Source: Halorussus pelagicus
GTDB taxonomy: Archaea > Halobacteriota > Halobacteria > Halobacteriales > Haladaptataceae
Assembly: GCF_004087835.1 (NCBI RefSeq)
Contig: NZ_CP035119.1
Span: 1,054,001-1,118,000, forward strand
Length of the DNA stretch: 64,000 bases
Reading direction: 5' to 3'
This document shows, piece after piece, positions 1 to 8,782 of the stretch. The notes under the pieces were generated by a model that was given only the letters and a program-made list of their open reading frames with translations, searched no databases and had not been told where the DNA came from. Each line of letters opens with the position of its first letter. Position 1 is the stretch's first letter. Made by a program: the position numbers and the translations under genes.

Positions 1-208
1 CGGACAAATAGTTTCTGGACCGACGCGTTCGAAGGGCGTCTTTGGCGGACGTTTCTCACCGGGTGACTGGCTCGCGGAATCGCTTCAACGAAAGCGGGGC
101 GCGCGAGGGCACATGCTTCGGACTGTCGGGTCTACTCGGAGTGCGACGGGACGTTTTACGACACTGGCCAGCGCCGACCGTTTTGGACACACTCGTCTCG
201 GACTAGCG
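1..208. other. No gene recognised at the left edge
   Basis: I see no convincing coding region here on either strand. The open frames that cross into it from the right are antisense shadows of the thiolase gene. A few AT-richer patches could be promoter remnants of a gene outside the window, but nothing can be assigned. Confidence 0.4.
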
Positions 209-286
209 ATGGAACCCCTCGTCGTAGGGTTCTCCGTCGTCACGACGCTGGCCGCTCAGGCGTTGTTAGGGGACGACGACGCGTAG
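209..286 (+). CDS. Possible 25-residue hydrophobic micro-protein
   Basis: An ATG-to-TAG frame of 25 codons encodes a hydrophobic stretch (LVVGFSVVTTLAAQALL) followed by an acidic tail (GDDDA). That would fit a single-pass membrane micro-protein. It ends 81 nt before the thiolase start, whose own TATA-like box lies downstream of it, so it would be a separate transcript. No ribosome binding site is obvious. It is reported only because it has a plausible shape for haloarchaeal small proteins; it may be chance. Confidence 0.2.
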   Translation: MEPLVVGFSVVTTLAAQALLGDDDA

Positions 287-367
287 CAATCGGAGCGCGC
301 GGAAACTCCGCGCCACGGGGACCGAGTTCTACTGTCATTTAAGACCGTAGAGACGCGATACAGGGAC

Positions 368-1510
368 ATGGGAGACGACACCACTCCAGTCATCGCTAAG
401 GCCATTCGAACGCCGCAAGGTAAGGAAGACGGCGTCTTCGCTGACACCCGGAGTGAAGACCTCTCGGTACCGCTCGTAGACACCATCCTCGACGAGACGG
501 GGCTGGACGGCGACCACATCGACGACCTGATGTGGGGCTGTGCCCAGCAGCGCGAGGAACAGGACAACAACGTCGCGCGGGTCATCGCGCTCCTCTCGGA
601 GTTGGGCGAGGGCGTGCCCGCGACGACCATCAACCGCTGGTGCGCCTCCTCGATGCAGGCCATCATCAGCGCGAGCGACGCCATCCGAGCGGGCCAGCGC
701 GACGCCATCATCGCGGGCGGCGTCGAGAACATGAGCCGAATCCCGATGAGCCAGGGTTACGGCAACGTCCACCCTCGGATGGCCGAACACTACAACGTCG
801 GCGAACTCTCGATGGGAATGACCGCCGAGAAGGTCGCCGAGGAGTACGGCGTCTCCCGCGAGCAACAGGACGAGTACGCGCTCCGAAGCCAACAGCGCGC
901 CGCCGAGGCCACCGAGTCGGGCCGGTTCGACGACGAAATCGTCCCCATCGAGACCGACGACGGACTGGTCGAGGAAGACGAGGGCATCCGTCCGGACACG
1001 TCGATGGAAGCCCTCTCGGGACTCCCCACGGTGTTCAAGGCCGACGGGTCGGTCACGCCCGGCAACTCCTCGCAGATTTCCGACGGGGCGTCCGCGACGC
1101 TCGTCACCAGCGAGGCCTTCGCCGAGGAACACGGTCTCGACGTACTCGCGTATGTCGGTGACAACAACGTCACGGGCGTGGACCCGACCGTGATGGGCAT
1201 CGGCCCGGTCCCCGCGACCAAGGAACTGCTGGAGCGCACCGGCGAATCCATCGAGGAGTTCGACCTCGTGGAACTCAACGAGGCGTTCGCCAGCCAGACC
1301 GTCTACGCCAAGAACGAACTCGGCGTCCCGGACGAGAAGTTCAACGTCAACGGCGGCGCAATCGCCATCGGCCACCCGCTGGGGGCCTCCGGCGCTCGCC
1401 TCCCCGTGACGCTCATCCACGAGATGCAGAAACAGGACGCGACGAAGGGGCTTGCGACCCTCTGCGTCGGGTTCGGGCAGGGCGCGGCGATGACTTTCGA
1501 GCGCCGATAA
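368..1510 (+). CDS. Thiolase (acetyl-CoA C-acyltransferase)
   Basis: A 380-residue thiolase that would condense or cleave acyl-CoA and acetyl-CoA in the cytoplasm, in beta-oxidation or acetoacetyl-CoA synthesis for isoprenoid lipids or polyhydroxyalkanoate. The nucleophilic Cys92 lies in [10 protein letters not shown], the His336 motif is [10 protein letters not shown] and the second active-site cysteine is Cys366 in [10 protein letters not shown]. The length is normal for the family. A TATA-like ATTTAAG at 338-344 lies about 27 nt upstream of the ATG, which supports this start and a leaderless transcript. Substrate chain length cannot be told from sequence. It stands alone, with an unrelated gene convergent downstream. 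Confidence 0.93.
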   Translation: MGDDTTPVIAKAIRTPQGKEDGVFADTRSEDLSVPLVDTILDETGLDGDHIDDLMWGCAQQREEQDNNVARVIALLSELGEGVPATTINRWCASSMQAIISASDAIRAGQRDAIIAGGVENMSRIPMSQGYGNVHPRMAEHYNVGELSMGMTAEKVAEEYGVSREQQDEYALRSQQRAAEATESGRFDDEIVPIETDDGLVEEDEGIRPDTSMEALSGLPTVFKADGSVTPGNSSQISDGASATLVTSEAFAEEHGLDVLAYVGDNNVTGVDPTVMGIGPVPATKELLERTGESIEEFDLVELNEAFASQTVYAKNELGVPDEKFNVNGGAIAIGHPLGASGARLPVTLIHEMQKQDATKGLATLCVGFGQGAAMTFERR

Positions 1511-1522
1511 TCGCTCAACCGT

Positions 1523-2674
1523 TCAGCGCTCGCGCTCGACTTCTACCTCGTCGTCGAACTCGGCGTCTTTTTCGGGGAGTTCGTCTTTTCTCTCGGTCGC
1601 TCCGTCGTCGTATTCGGCCAGCATCTCCTCGATGTCGTCCAGTCCGAGCAGTTCCTCCGTCTCGGCGTCGAAGTCGAGGCTGTCGAGTTCGCCGTCGGCC
1701 GCCTTCACGTCGCTTCCCGTCAGGTGCTTCCCGTAGCGACCGACCATCGAGGTGAGTTCTTGGGGCAGGACGAAACTGGTCGAGTCGCCCTGACCGATGG
1801 CGTCGAGCGTCTCCAACCCCTTGTCGATGACCGCGCGCTCGCCCATCGACTCGGCCGAGCGCGCCCCGAGGACGGTCGAAATCGAGTCACCCTGCGCTTC
1901 CAGAATCTGGCTCTGCTTTTCGCCCTGTGCGCGGATGACGCCCGCGGCCTTCTCGCCTTGTGCGCGCTCGACGGCGCTCCGGCGCTCGCCCTGCGCTTCC
2001 AGAATCATCGCTCTGCGGCGGCGCTCGGCCGCGGTCTGTTGCTCCATCGCGCTCATGACCGTCGGCGTGGGCATTACCGACTGGACCTCGACGCTCTCGA
2101 CGCGGACGCCCCACTCGTCGGTCGGCCGGTCTAACTCCTCGTGGATACGAGCGTTGATTTCCTTCTGGCGACTCAGCGTCTCGTCGAGTTCCATGTCGCC
2201 GATGACCGCCCGCAGGGTGGTCTGAGCGAGGTCCGAGACCGCCTTCTGGTAGTTCTCGACTTCGAGATACGCCTTCTCGGCGTCCATCACGCGGATGTAG
2301 ATGACCGCGTCGGCGGTCACGGGCGAGTTGTCCTCGGTGATGGCCTCCTGCTCGGGCACGTCCAGCGTCTGGGTCCGCATGTCGAAAGTGTGGGTCTCGC
2401 TCACGAGCGGCGGGACGACGTTCAGGCCAGGTTCCAGCAGTTCCCGGTACTCGCCGAACACCGTCAACGCGCGCTTCTCGTAGGGACCGACGATTTCGAT
2501 TGCGCTGGCGAGGACCGCGAGGACGAGTCCGAGCGCCAGCAGACCGAGAATCGTCGGGCCGTCGAGCGCGGGGAGGAGAGCGAGGAGAGTGAGAACCGCG
2601 ACGACGCCCGCCAGCAGGCCGGAAATGCTCCGACCGGCGGTGAGTCGCCCCAGTTCGTAGAACGGATTGCTCAT
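1523..2674 (-). CDS. SPFH/prohibitin-domain membrane protein (stomatin-like)
   Basis: A 383-residue protein with a hydrophobic N-terminal segment (about residues 15-55, probably two close membrane passes). An SPFH/band 7 domain follows (about 60-210), then an Ala/Glu/Arg-rich coiled coil with repeated EAQGE and RAQGE units, and an acidic tail. Members scaffold membrane microdomains and regulate membrane proteases. No NfeD-like partner lies next door, although such pairing is common. I chose the ATG at 2674 over an upstream TTG because GGTTAAG lies about 26 nt before it. Family assignment is firm; the specific role is unknown. Confidence 0.88.
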   Translation of the reverse strand: MSNPFYELGRLTAGRSISGLLAGVVAVLTLLALLPALDGPTILGLLALGLVLAVLASAIEIVGPYEKRALTVFGEYRELLEPGLNVVPPLVSETHTFDMRTQTLDVPEQEAITEDNSPVTADAVIYIRVMDAEKAYLEVENYQKAVSDLAQTTLRAVIGDMELDETLSRQKEINARIHEELDRPTDEWGVRVESVEVQSVMPTPTVMSAMEQQTAAERRRRAMILEAQGERRSAVERAQGEKAAGVIRAQGEKQSQILEAQGDSISTVLGARSAESMGERAVIDKGLETLDAIGQGDSTSFVLPQELTSMVGRYGKHLTGSDVKAADGELDSLDFDAETEELLGLDDIEEMLAEYDDGATERKDELPEKDAEFDDEVEVERER

Positions 2675-2741
2675 GTCGGGCAATGAAGTCTAAGGACGCT
2701 TAACCTTTGACGTTTATCTCGCTGGCCGGACAACGAGACGT

Positions 2742-3068
2742 ATGGCTAACACCCGCGTCGTCTTGGCCAAGGGCTTTTCCGTTGCGGTCGTCGTTCTCCT
2801 CGGACTCATCGGCGTCTACGTCCTGCTCGGGAGCGGCGGATTCTCCCGGTCCGGACTGCTGTTGTATCTGCTCACGGTCTCGTTCGCACTGACCGGCGCG
2901 CGAGGCATCTGGACGAATCGGTACCGGATTGGGACCATCGGTGCAGTCGGCATGGCCGCCGTCGCGGTGCTGCAGGGCGCGCTCGTCGTCGGGTTCGCGG
3001 CCCTGCTGGCGGTGGCAGTCGTGTTGGGGTACTCCGGGCGGATGCGCGATCATCTAGATACAGAATAA
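2742..3068 (+). CDS. Small multi-pass membrane protein
   Basis: A 108-residue protein with about four hydrophobic segments separated by short loops and a charged C-terminus. I do not recognise a functional family. It is divergent from the SPFH gene; its TATA-like GTTTATC at about 2711-2717 is 28 nt before the ATG. Base composition is host-like, so the AT-rich islet begins just after its stop codon. Genes of this kind are widespread in haloarchaea without a known role. Confidence 0.7.
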   Translation: MANTRVVLAKGFSVAVVVLLGLIGVYVLLGSGGFSRSGLLLYLLTVSFALTGARGIWTNRYRIGTIGAVGMAAVAVLQGALVVGFAALLAVAVVLGYSGRMRDHLDTE

Positions 3069-3157
3069 TTCATACGGGAATCTATACCTATAACAATTTA
3101 TTATTATATATAAAATAGTTAGAAAATTATTAACTGCTGTCAATTGTTTCTTTTCGT
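3069..3157 (+). promoter_or_regulatory. AT-rich promoter region of the cysteine-rich precursor
   Basis: About 90 nt made almost entirely of A and T, unlike the flanking sequence. A box AATTATTAAC at about 3125-3134 is centred roughly 28 nt before the ATG at 3158, which suits a leaderless transcript. No GGAGG-type site precedes the start. Confidence 0.6.
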
Positions 3158-3841
3158 ATGGCTCAGAAGCCATCAAAAAAGCAGTTGTTGGACAGCATTG
3201 CAGGAGATTCTCGCGGAACTAACACCGGTCGGCGGCGAGTTCTTCAGTCTGGAGCCTTCGCAACAATTGCGAGCGTCATTGGGCTCGGAAGTATTGGCTC
3301 AGCTTCAGCTTCGAGTAGTAGCGACGACTTTGAGGTAGTTGCGAAGACCGCCAACCCGAAGCGACTAAACGATGCGACACTTCTCCTCGAAGAACTTGCG
3401 AACAAAGACTTAATTTCGAGTGCCAACATTTCCGCGTTCTCGTTCGCTCCTTTGGGGACGAACGATAGCGGAAGTGCCATTCTTAAGTATGGGGACCGCG
3501 TAGTTCACACATTTGTCCTCCGCTCAGATGGAACCAAGCTCACGGTCAATCTTCCTGAAGACGGAGATCCGTATGCGATTTACGCACCGGATGGTTCTGG
3601 TACCAGCACTCGCGTCCGCTTCGACCAAATCAAGGGGACCGTTGAGACGACCAAAATGGAGTACACCCAAGAGGTTTCCACCAACCAAATTGCAGGAGCC
3701 GAATGTCCATCTACCTGCGGGGGAACCACCTGTTCTCCTGCAGGAAACTGCTGGCTAGACAAGCGTGAGTGTGTTGAAACATGCCGTTCCGACGGCGCCG
3801 GTGGCTACTACTGTCACGATAGCTGTAGCTGCGGTTGTTAG
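3158..3841 (+). CDS. Tat-exported precursor with cysteine-rich C-terminal peptide (halocin-like candidate)
   Basis: A 227-residue precursor. Residues 1-52 form a twin-arginine signal (R25-R27 in TGRRRVLQSGA, hydrophobic core 33-48, likely cleavage after ASA). Residues 53-180 form a soluble domain without a single cysteine. Residues 183-227 contain ten cysteines (183, 187, 192, 198, 205, 209, 219, 223, 225, 227) and end in CHDSCSCGC. Known family logic: halocin C8 is made as a Tat-dependent preprotein whose N-terminal part confers immunity and whose cysteine-rich C-terminal part is the antimicrobial. The layout here matches; the sequence is not obviously homologous. A convergent ABC exporter lies 30 nt away. 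Base composition is much more AT-rich than the host, suggesting transfer. It could instead be a structural or metal-binding secreted protein. Confidence 0.6.
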   Translation: MAQKPSKKQLLDSIAGDSRGTNTGRRRVLQSGAFATIASVIGLGSIGSASASSSSDDFEVVAKTANPKRLNDATLLLEELANKDLISSANISAFSFAPLGTNDSGSAILKYGDRVVHTFVLRSDGTKLTVNLPEDGDPYAIYAPDGSGTSTRVRFDQIKGTVETTKMEYTQEVSTNQIAGAECPSTCGGTTCSPAGNCWLDKRECVETCRSDGAGGYYCHDSCSCGC

Positions 3842-3871
3842 AACAGATTCAAGAAGATCATTACGTATATT

Positions 3872-4675
3872 TTATACGTCCGTTCTGGCGAACCACCAGT
3901 ATCCTAAGGGTATCGGGAGAACTGCCCATGTGAGCAGAATTAGCAGCATCGTCGGCGTCGCTAAAAGTGACCCCGTCACAGTCTCAGCGTAGATCGCTTG
4001 ACTCGGAGTGACGGCTTGACTGTACGCACCGAACGGACTCAGCGTCCCAAGGAAATGTGTAAGCGTCTCTGCAGTGGTCGGCTTCCCGAGGCGTGTCTCA
4101 TCCGATCCAGCTACTATCTTGACTATTTGTGGCCAAATTGATGATACAACGTAAAAAACGAGTGCCGCTGTGATGGCACGCAACCGTGTCGAACAAATGG
4201 CCGAGATTGTTGTCCCAAATGAATTATATACTATACATAACAACAGTGTGAAACCAGCAGTTTTCCAGAACGAGCTGCGAGTCAAGTCTATTGAGAGAAA
4301 TCCAAGAGTCACTCCGGCAAGCGCAAACCCGGCGACTACTGCAATCGTGACTACCACTAACCGAGACAAGAGCGTCCCAACGAACACGTCTGTCTTTGTT
4401 ATCGGCGTTCCAAAGAGAAGTCTTAGTCGTCCCGACTCCCGGTCAGCGGCGATGGTCACTGCTGAAGTCAATAAAGCACCGAGTGGAAGTACCGTTCCGA
4501 CGACAAGCCACATGGAAAAGACGAGGAAATCGGTGGTTAATGAACCATTCGACAGTGCAAAGCCGACGAGTATGCTACCGAGGGTAGTTCCGATTGACAG
4601 ACCGACAAGGATTTTCCCGAGGAGGGTTCGACGGACAATATATAAATCATGACAAAAAGTGCGTACGGTAGTCAT
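3872..4675 (-). CDS. ABC-2 type transporter permease
   Basis: A 267-residue integral membrane protein with about six hydrophobic segments and the ABC-2 layout of the NatB/YhaP kind, including the cytoplasmic ADRESGRLRLLFGTPITK loop after the second membrane span. It would form the channel for the ATPase encoded just upstream, whose stop overlaps its start by 4 nt. The gene is AT-rich like the cysteine-rich precursor it faces. I infer export of, or self-protection from, that peptide; sequence alone does not show the substrate. Confidence 0.85.
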   Translation of the reverse strand: MTTVRTFCHDLYIVRRTLLGKILVGLSIGTTLGSILVGFALSNGSLTTDFLVFSMWLVVGTVLPLGALLTSAVTIAADRESGRLRLLFGTPITKTDVFVGTLLSRLVVVTIAVVAGFALAGVTLGFLSIDLTRSSFWKTAGFTLLLCIVYNSFGTTISAICSTRLRAITAALVFYVVSSIWPQIVKIVAGSDETRLGKPTTAETLTHFLGTLSPFGAYSQAVTPSQAIYAETVTGSLLATPTMLLILLTWAVLPIPLGYWWFARTDV

Positions 4676-5649
4676 CTGGCGTTCCCCTCCGCGGCGCTTG
4701 CTACGTTTTCGTCCGTTCGTGACTCAGGTCTATCACGCTCAACTGTCGCGTCGAATACGTCCTCTAGTGCAGTCCTATTTACCTCAAAGTCCCGGACCGA
4801 ACAGTAACGGTTGACGACTTCCACCACGTCGGCTTTTACAGCAGGGGTCTCACAGTCTACCGCTAAGCGTTGTCCATCTGCGCAGATTCCTGCGACGGAG
4901 TCTTTCGTTTCTAATCGGGTGAACAGTTCCTTGTCCGGTGAATCCTGAATAAACAACTGAATCCGCTCTACTTTGTTTTCTCGATCTGCCAATTGGTCTA
5001 CCTCAGCTACTGAGAGAAGGCGACCGTCGTTGACGATCCCGACACGGTCACAGACTTTCTCAACCTCGTCAAGTCGATGGCTAGAGAAGAATACGGTCGT
5101 TCCATTGTCGGCCCGTTCCCGGACGAGTTCTCGGACGAGTGCAATTCCCTCTGGATCCAATCCCGAAGTGGGCTCATCAAGAATCAGGAGATCTGGCTCG
5201 CCAGCAAGTGCCGCTGCCAAGACGAGTCGTTGCATCATTCCCTTAGAATAGTTCCCCGCTGGCCGGTCGAACGCCTCACTGTCGAGGCCCACGGTCTCAC
5301 GTAGGTGCTCAAGGTCGTCCGTTGTATCCTTCAGACGTAGGACTGCTCGAAGATTTTCTCGTCCACTCATTTCCTCGTACACGCCATAATTCTCTGGTAG
5401 AATTCCTACATGACTACGGACAGACCGCGGGTTAGATGCAACATCAGTGCCAAATACGAGTACCCGACCTTCACTCGGAGTTGTCAGTCCGAGGACAAGA
5501 TCAATAATCGTGGATTTCCCCGCGCCGTTCGGACCGAGGAGACCAAACACTTCACCCCGCTGAACTGTAAAGTTGATATTCTCTATAGCGGTCAACGAAC
5601 CAAAGTGCTTCGTCAACGATTCCGTCTCGATAGCCTTCGATTTGTTCAC
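4672..5649 (-). CDS. ABC transporter ATP-binding protein (CcmA/NatA type)
   Basis: A 325-residue ATPase with Walker A GPNGAGKST, signature YSKGMMQRL, Walker B LLILDEPTSGLD and the switch histidine in FFSSHRLDE. The C-terminal 100 residues are the usual extension of drug and peptide exporters. I start it at GTG 5649 rather than ATG 5694, because a TATA-like box (5671-5680, minus strand) sits about 26 nt upstream of the GTG and inside the longer version. It is translationally coupled to the permease. It is a paralogue of the ATPase at 9874-10800, but its gene is markedly more AT-rich. Confidence 0.88.
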   Translation of the reverse strand: MNKSKAIETESLTKHFGSLTAIENINFTVQRGEVFGLLGPNGAGKSTIIDLVLGLTTPSEGRVLVFGTDVASNPRSVRSHVGILPENYGVYEEMSGRENLRAVLRLKDTTDDLEHLRETVGLDSEAFDRPAGNYSKGMMQRLVLAAALAGEPDLLILDEPTSGLDPEGIALVRELVRERADNGTTVFFSSHRLDEVEKVCDRVGIVNDGRLLSVAEVDQLADRENKVERIQLFIQDSPDKELFTRLETKDSVAGICADGQRLAVDCETPAVKADVVEVVNRYCSVRDFEVNRTALEDVFDATVERDRPESRTDENVASAAEGNAR

Positions 5650-5670
5650 AATCCAATCTCTTCCCACTGC

Positions 5671-5680
5671 GATATAAATT
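5671..5680 (-). promoter_or_regulatory. TATA-like box of the convergent ABC operon
   Basis: On the minus strand this reads AATTTATATC. Its centre is about 26 nt upstream of GTG 5649, the usual distance for a haloarchaeal leaderless transcript. This spacing decides the start of the ATPase gene. Confidence 0.55.
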
Positions 5681-5744
5681 TGTCTAATATACATATAATT
5701 TTTACCCGCAGTAGTCTACATACCCAACAACGTGGATCCTCCTT

Positions 5745-7622
5745 TTACAACTGCCGCTCGATGGTCTCGGCCGTCTTCTCGCCCACGCCCTCCACCGCTT
5801 GTAACCCCGCGACCGACGCCTCTCGAATTCCCTCGACGCTCCCGAACCGCCGAAGCAAATTCTGTCGGGTCTTCGGGCCGATGCCGGGCACGTTGTCAAG
5901 TTCGGTCGATACGTCGTCGCGCAGGGTCTTGTGGTATTGGACCGCGAAGCGGTGGGCCTCGTCGCGGACGCGCTGGAGGACGTGGAGGTGGTCGGCGTCG
6001 CTCGGCCAGTCGTAGGTCCCGCTTGGCGTGACCACGACTTCCTCGTCCTTGGCGAGCGCGACTGCGGGCACGTCCCAGTCGGCGTCCGCGAGGGCCTCGC
6101 GGGCCGCGCCGAGTTGCCCCTCGCCGCCGTCGATGAGCAGGAGGTCAGGGTCCGGTCGGTCGTCGCGCGCGTGCCCGTCGGCACGTTTCGCCTCGACGGC
6201 GCGGTCTGCTCGCCAGCGTACGAGGTCGTACATGTTCGCGTAGTCGTCGTTCGTATCGGCCAATTTCTTCCGGCGGTAGCCCGACTTGTCGGCGGCACCA
6301 TCTTCGAAGGCAACGTCGCTTCCGACGGCGTGCTTGCCCTGTGCGTGGCTCACGTCGAAGCCCTCGATGCGCCGGGGCACCCTGTCGAGGTCCAGCGCGT
6401 CGCGGAGCGCGGCGAGGGCGTCGGGTTCGCTCGCGCCCCGCCGGGCGTTCTTGAGCGCGAGGTCCACGAGCGTCGCCTCTCGGCCAGCGCCCGGCACGCG
6501 CGCGGCGACGCCCTCGTTTTCGAGCCAGCCCAGGACTTCCCGGTCGTCCGGGCGGTCCGAGAACAGGAGTGCGTCGGGCAGGTCGCGTTCGGTATAATAC
6601 TGCGTGACGAACGCCGAGATGACCGCCCCGGCGCGGGTGTCGGCGGCCGCGTCGTCGGCGTCGCCCTCCGGAATCGTCACGGCGTGGCGCTCGCGGTCCA
6701 CGAGTTGTCCGGACTCGCTGTGGAGGTGCGCGACGGTCGCCGAGTCGCCTTCGAGTGCGACCCCCAGCACGTCCACGGCGCGCTCGTCGCTCGGGTCGGC
6801 GACCGCCTCGCCCGCGCCGCCGTGGAACCCCTCGACGGCGTCGAGTTTGTCCCGGAGGTTGGCCGCCCGTTCGAACTCCCGACTGGCGGCGGCCTCCTCC
6901 ATCTGCCTGCGGAGCGGGTCCGCGAGGACGCCGGTCTCGCCCTCGAAAAAGCGGACGACCGACTCCACGTCGGCCACGTAGGACTCGCGGTCGATTTCGT
7001 CGGTGCAGGGCGCGGTACAGAGACCGATGTCGTAGTCGAGGCAGGGCCGGTCGCGGTTGCCGTACTTGTGGTCCGAACAGCCACGGACGCCGTAGGTCTC
7101 CCTGAGCGCTTTGACGACGACTTCGACCTGCGTCTTCCGCGTGAAGGGACCGAACACGCGCGGGGCGGAGACGGGAGGGCCGCCGCCGGACGCGCCCCCG
7201 CCACCTCCGGCCGCACTCGCGCCGCCGTCGCCTCGGACCCCGCCGGTCCGCCGGGCGCGCGCCTCGGGGTCCGGGTCGCGGGTAATTTCGATGCGTGGGA
7301 ACTCGTGGTCGGTGAGTTGCACGAGGGGGTAGGACTTGTCGTCTTTCAGGCGGACGTTGTATCGCGGCTGAAACCGCTTGATGAGGTTGGCCTCCAGCAG
7401 GAGCGCTTGGGTCTCGGTGTCCGTGACCGAGTAGTCGATGCTGTCGGCGCGCTGGATCATCCGGCGGATGCGCTCGCTTCGAGGGTCTACGTACGACCGC
7501 ACGCGGTCCCGGATGTCCACGGCCTTGCCGACGTAGAGGACCGTCTCGTCGTCCTGAAACTGATACACGCCGGGCTGACGTGGTAACTCCCCGGCGCGCT
7601 CTCGTACCGCGTCCCCGTCCAT
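5745..7622 (-). CDS. uvrC: UvrABC excinuclease subunit C
   Basis: A 625-residue dual endonuclease of nucleotide excision repair that cuts on both sides of a lesion presented by UvrB. The order is GIY-YIG nuclease (about 15-90, PGVYQF and LYVGKA), a cysteine cluster ([16 protein letters not shown], then CTAPC), the UVR motif ([12 protein letters not shown]), the RNase H-like second nuclease (GFDVSHAQG) and C-terminal helix-hairpin-helix repeats. A Gly/Ala-rich insertion at roughly residues 125-155 separates the first nuclease from the cysteine region and is longer than usual. Haloarchaeal UvrABC is of bacterial origin. uvrA and uvrB are not in the window. Confidence 0.96.
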   Translation of the reverse strand: MDGDAVRERAGELPRQPGVYQFQDDETVLYVGKAVDIRDRVRSYVDPRSERIRRMIQRADSIDYSVTDTETQALLLEANLIKRFQPRYNVRLKDDKSYPLVQLTDHEFPRIEITRDPDPEARARRTGGVRGDGGASAAGGGGGASGGGPPVSAPRVFGPFTRKTQVEVVVKALRETYGVRGCSDHKYGNRDRPCLDYDIGLCTAPCTDEIDRESYVADVESVVRFFEGETGVLADPLRRQMEEAAASREFERAANLRDKLDAVEGFHGGAGEAVADPSDERAVDVLGVALEGDSATVAHLHSESGQLVDRERHAVTIPEGDADDAAADTRAGAVISAFVTQYYTERDLPDALLFSDRPDDREVLGWLENEGVAARVPGAGREATLVDLALKNARRGASEPDALAALRDALDLDRVPRRIEGFDVSHAQGKHAVGSDVAFEDGAADKSGYRRKKLADTNDDYANMYDLVRWRADRAVEAKRADGHARDDRPDPDLLLIDGGEGQLGAAREALADADWDVPAVALAKDEEVVVTPSGTYDWPSDADHLHVLQRVRDEAHRFAVQYHKTLRDDVSTELDNVPGIGPKTRQNLLRRFGSVEGIREASVAGLQAVEGVGEKTAETIERQL

Positions 7623-7631
7623 CGGTCGTGG

Positions 7632-8246
7632 TTAGTCGCTACGCGGCTTTGAACCTGTTCCCACCGCGGTCCGGAGGCGTCTGGCGACCTCCTTGGCGTC
7701 GTCGTCGCGGACCGGCACGCGCATCGGGTCTTGGCCCGCGCGCTCGATGACGAGTTCTCGCTCGCGGGAACTGAAGTAGAGACCGGCGAGCGCGAGCGCG
7801 ACGACGACGAGCAGGCCGCCGCCGACCAGAAGCGCGGCGGTGAGCGCGTCGAAGGCCTTCGGCAGAAGAGAGACGAGTTGCGCGATGTCGGCGCCCGGCG
7901 CGTCCTGTGGCGGCTGAGTGCCACCGAGTCCGTCGAGGATGCCGCTGGTTTCGAGAAGGACGCCGCCGCCGAACAACACCGCGCCGTAGATGGCCGCCCG
8001 GACGCTCCATCCGACGTAGGAGTCCGCTCCGGTGGTCTCGACGCTGGCGTCGATGACGTTCGGTCGGTCGGCGTGGTCGAACCGCCGACCCTCGCGGTCG
8101 GGCGTGAACACGAGGACGCGATGGGTCGTGACGGCGACGCGGGCCCCTTCGAGGGTGAACTCCTCTTTGACCTCCTCGCCCTGAAAGAGCATCTGGGAGA
8201 GGCGGTCGTCGGTCGCCTGCGAGAGTGGGGACTGGCTCACGGTCAT
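7632..8246 (-). CDS. Membrane protein of unknown function
   Basis: A 204-residue protein lying 9 nt upstream of uvrC and probably cotranscribed with it. The N-terminal 80 residues are soluble, with a pattern (VAVTTHRVLVFTPD) resembling the strand core of bacterial PH-like domains. Two hydrophobic regions follow (about 80-105 and 135-165) and a basic/acidic C-terminal tail. I used the ATG at 8246 because the preceding 24 codons look non-coding. The PH-like resemblance is only suggestive; function is unknown. Confidence 0.72.
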   Translation of the reverse strand: MTVSQSPLSQATDDRLSQMLFQGEEVKEEFTLEGARVAVTTHRVLVFTPDREGRRFDHADRPNVIDASVETTGADSYVGWSVRAAIYGAVLFGGGVLLETSGILDGLGGTQPPQDAPGADIAQLVSLLPKAFDALTAALLVGGGLLVVVALALAGLYFSSRERELVIERAGQDPMRVPVRDDDAKEVARRLRTAVGTGSKPRSD

Positions 8247-8453
8247 CGCGTCGTCGCCGCCGAACCGGAACGGTTGCGACCGATACCTCGTACTCCGTAT
8301 CCCCGGCGGACCTGCCACCCGTAATCCATCATTTACGACTCAGTACATCGCTTTCCGTCTTAATGCTACTGGCGTCCTCGGCGGAAGCGGCGGGCGACGA
8401 CGGCTGACGGTTCGACCCGGAGGTTTCAACTCGCTCCCGAGGAACGTTCGGAC

Positions 8454-8714
8454 ATGGACGACGAGCAACTCTGGCTAGTCGAGCGCACGTACACCGACAA
8501 AGGCATGATTTCGCTGGTGTACGCCACCACCGACGGCGAACGCTACCTCCAGAAACAGCGGTCGATGAACATGCTCAACCACATCGACGTGACCGCGGCC
8601 GTGGACGCGGACCCCGAATCGCTCGACGACGTGGACGACGACGAGACCCGCGAGCAGTACGCCAGCGAGGCGTCACGCATGGCCGAGAAACACGACCCCG
8701 ACGAGGCTATTTAA
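8454..8714 (+). CDS. Conserved small acidic protein of unknown function
   Basis: An 86-residue, strongly acidic cytoplasmic protein without membrane segments. The first half (ERTYTDKGMISLVYATTDGERY) looks like a small beta-sheet unit and the C-terminal half is helical and Asp/Glu-rich. The acidity and codon use fit a real haloarchaeal gene. I recognise no functional family. Confidence 0.68.
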   Translation: MDDEQLWLVERTYTDKGMISLVYATTDGERYLQKQRSMNMLNHIDVTAAVDADPESLDDVDDDETREQYASEASRMAEKHDPDEAI

Positions 8715-8782
8715 GCCGTCGGCGTCACGGGAGTCGGAAACGAACGGACGAATCGAACAAAAAAGACCGCGAACGAAGCGAT

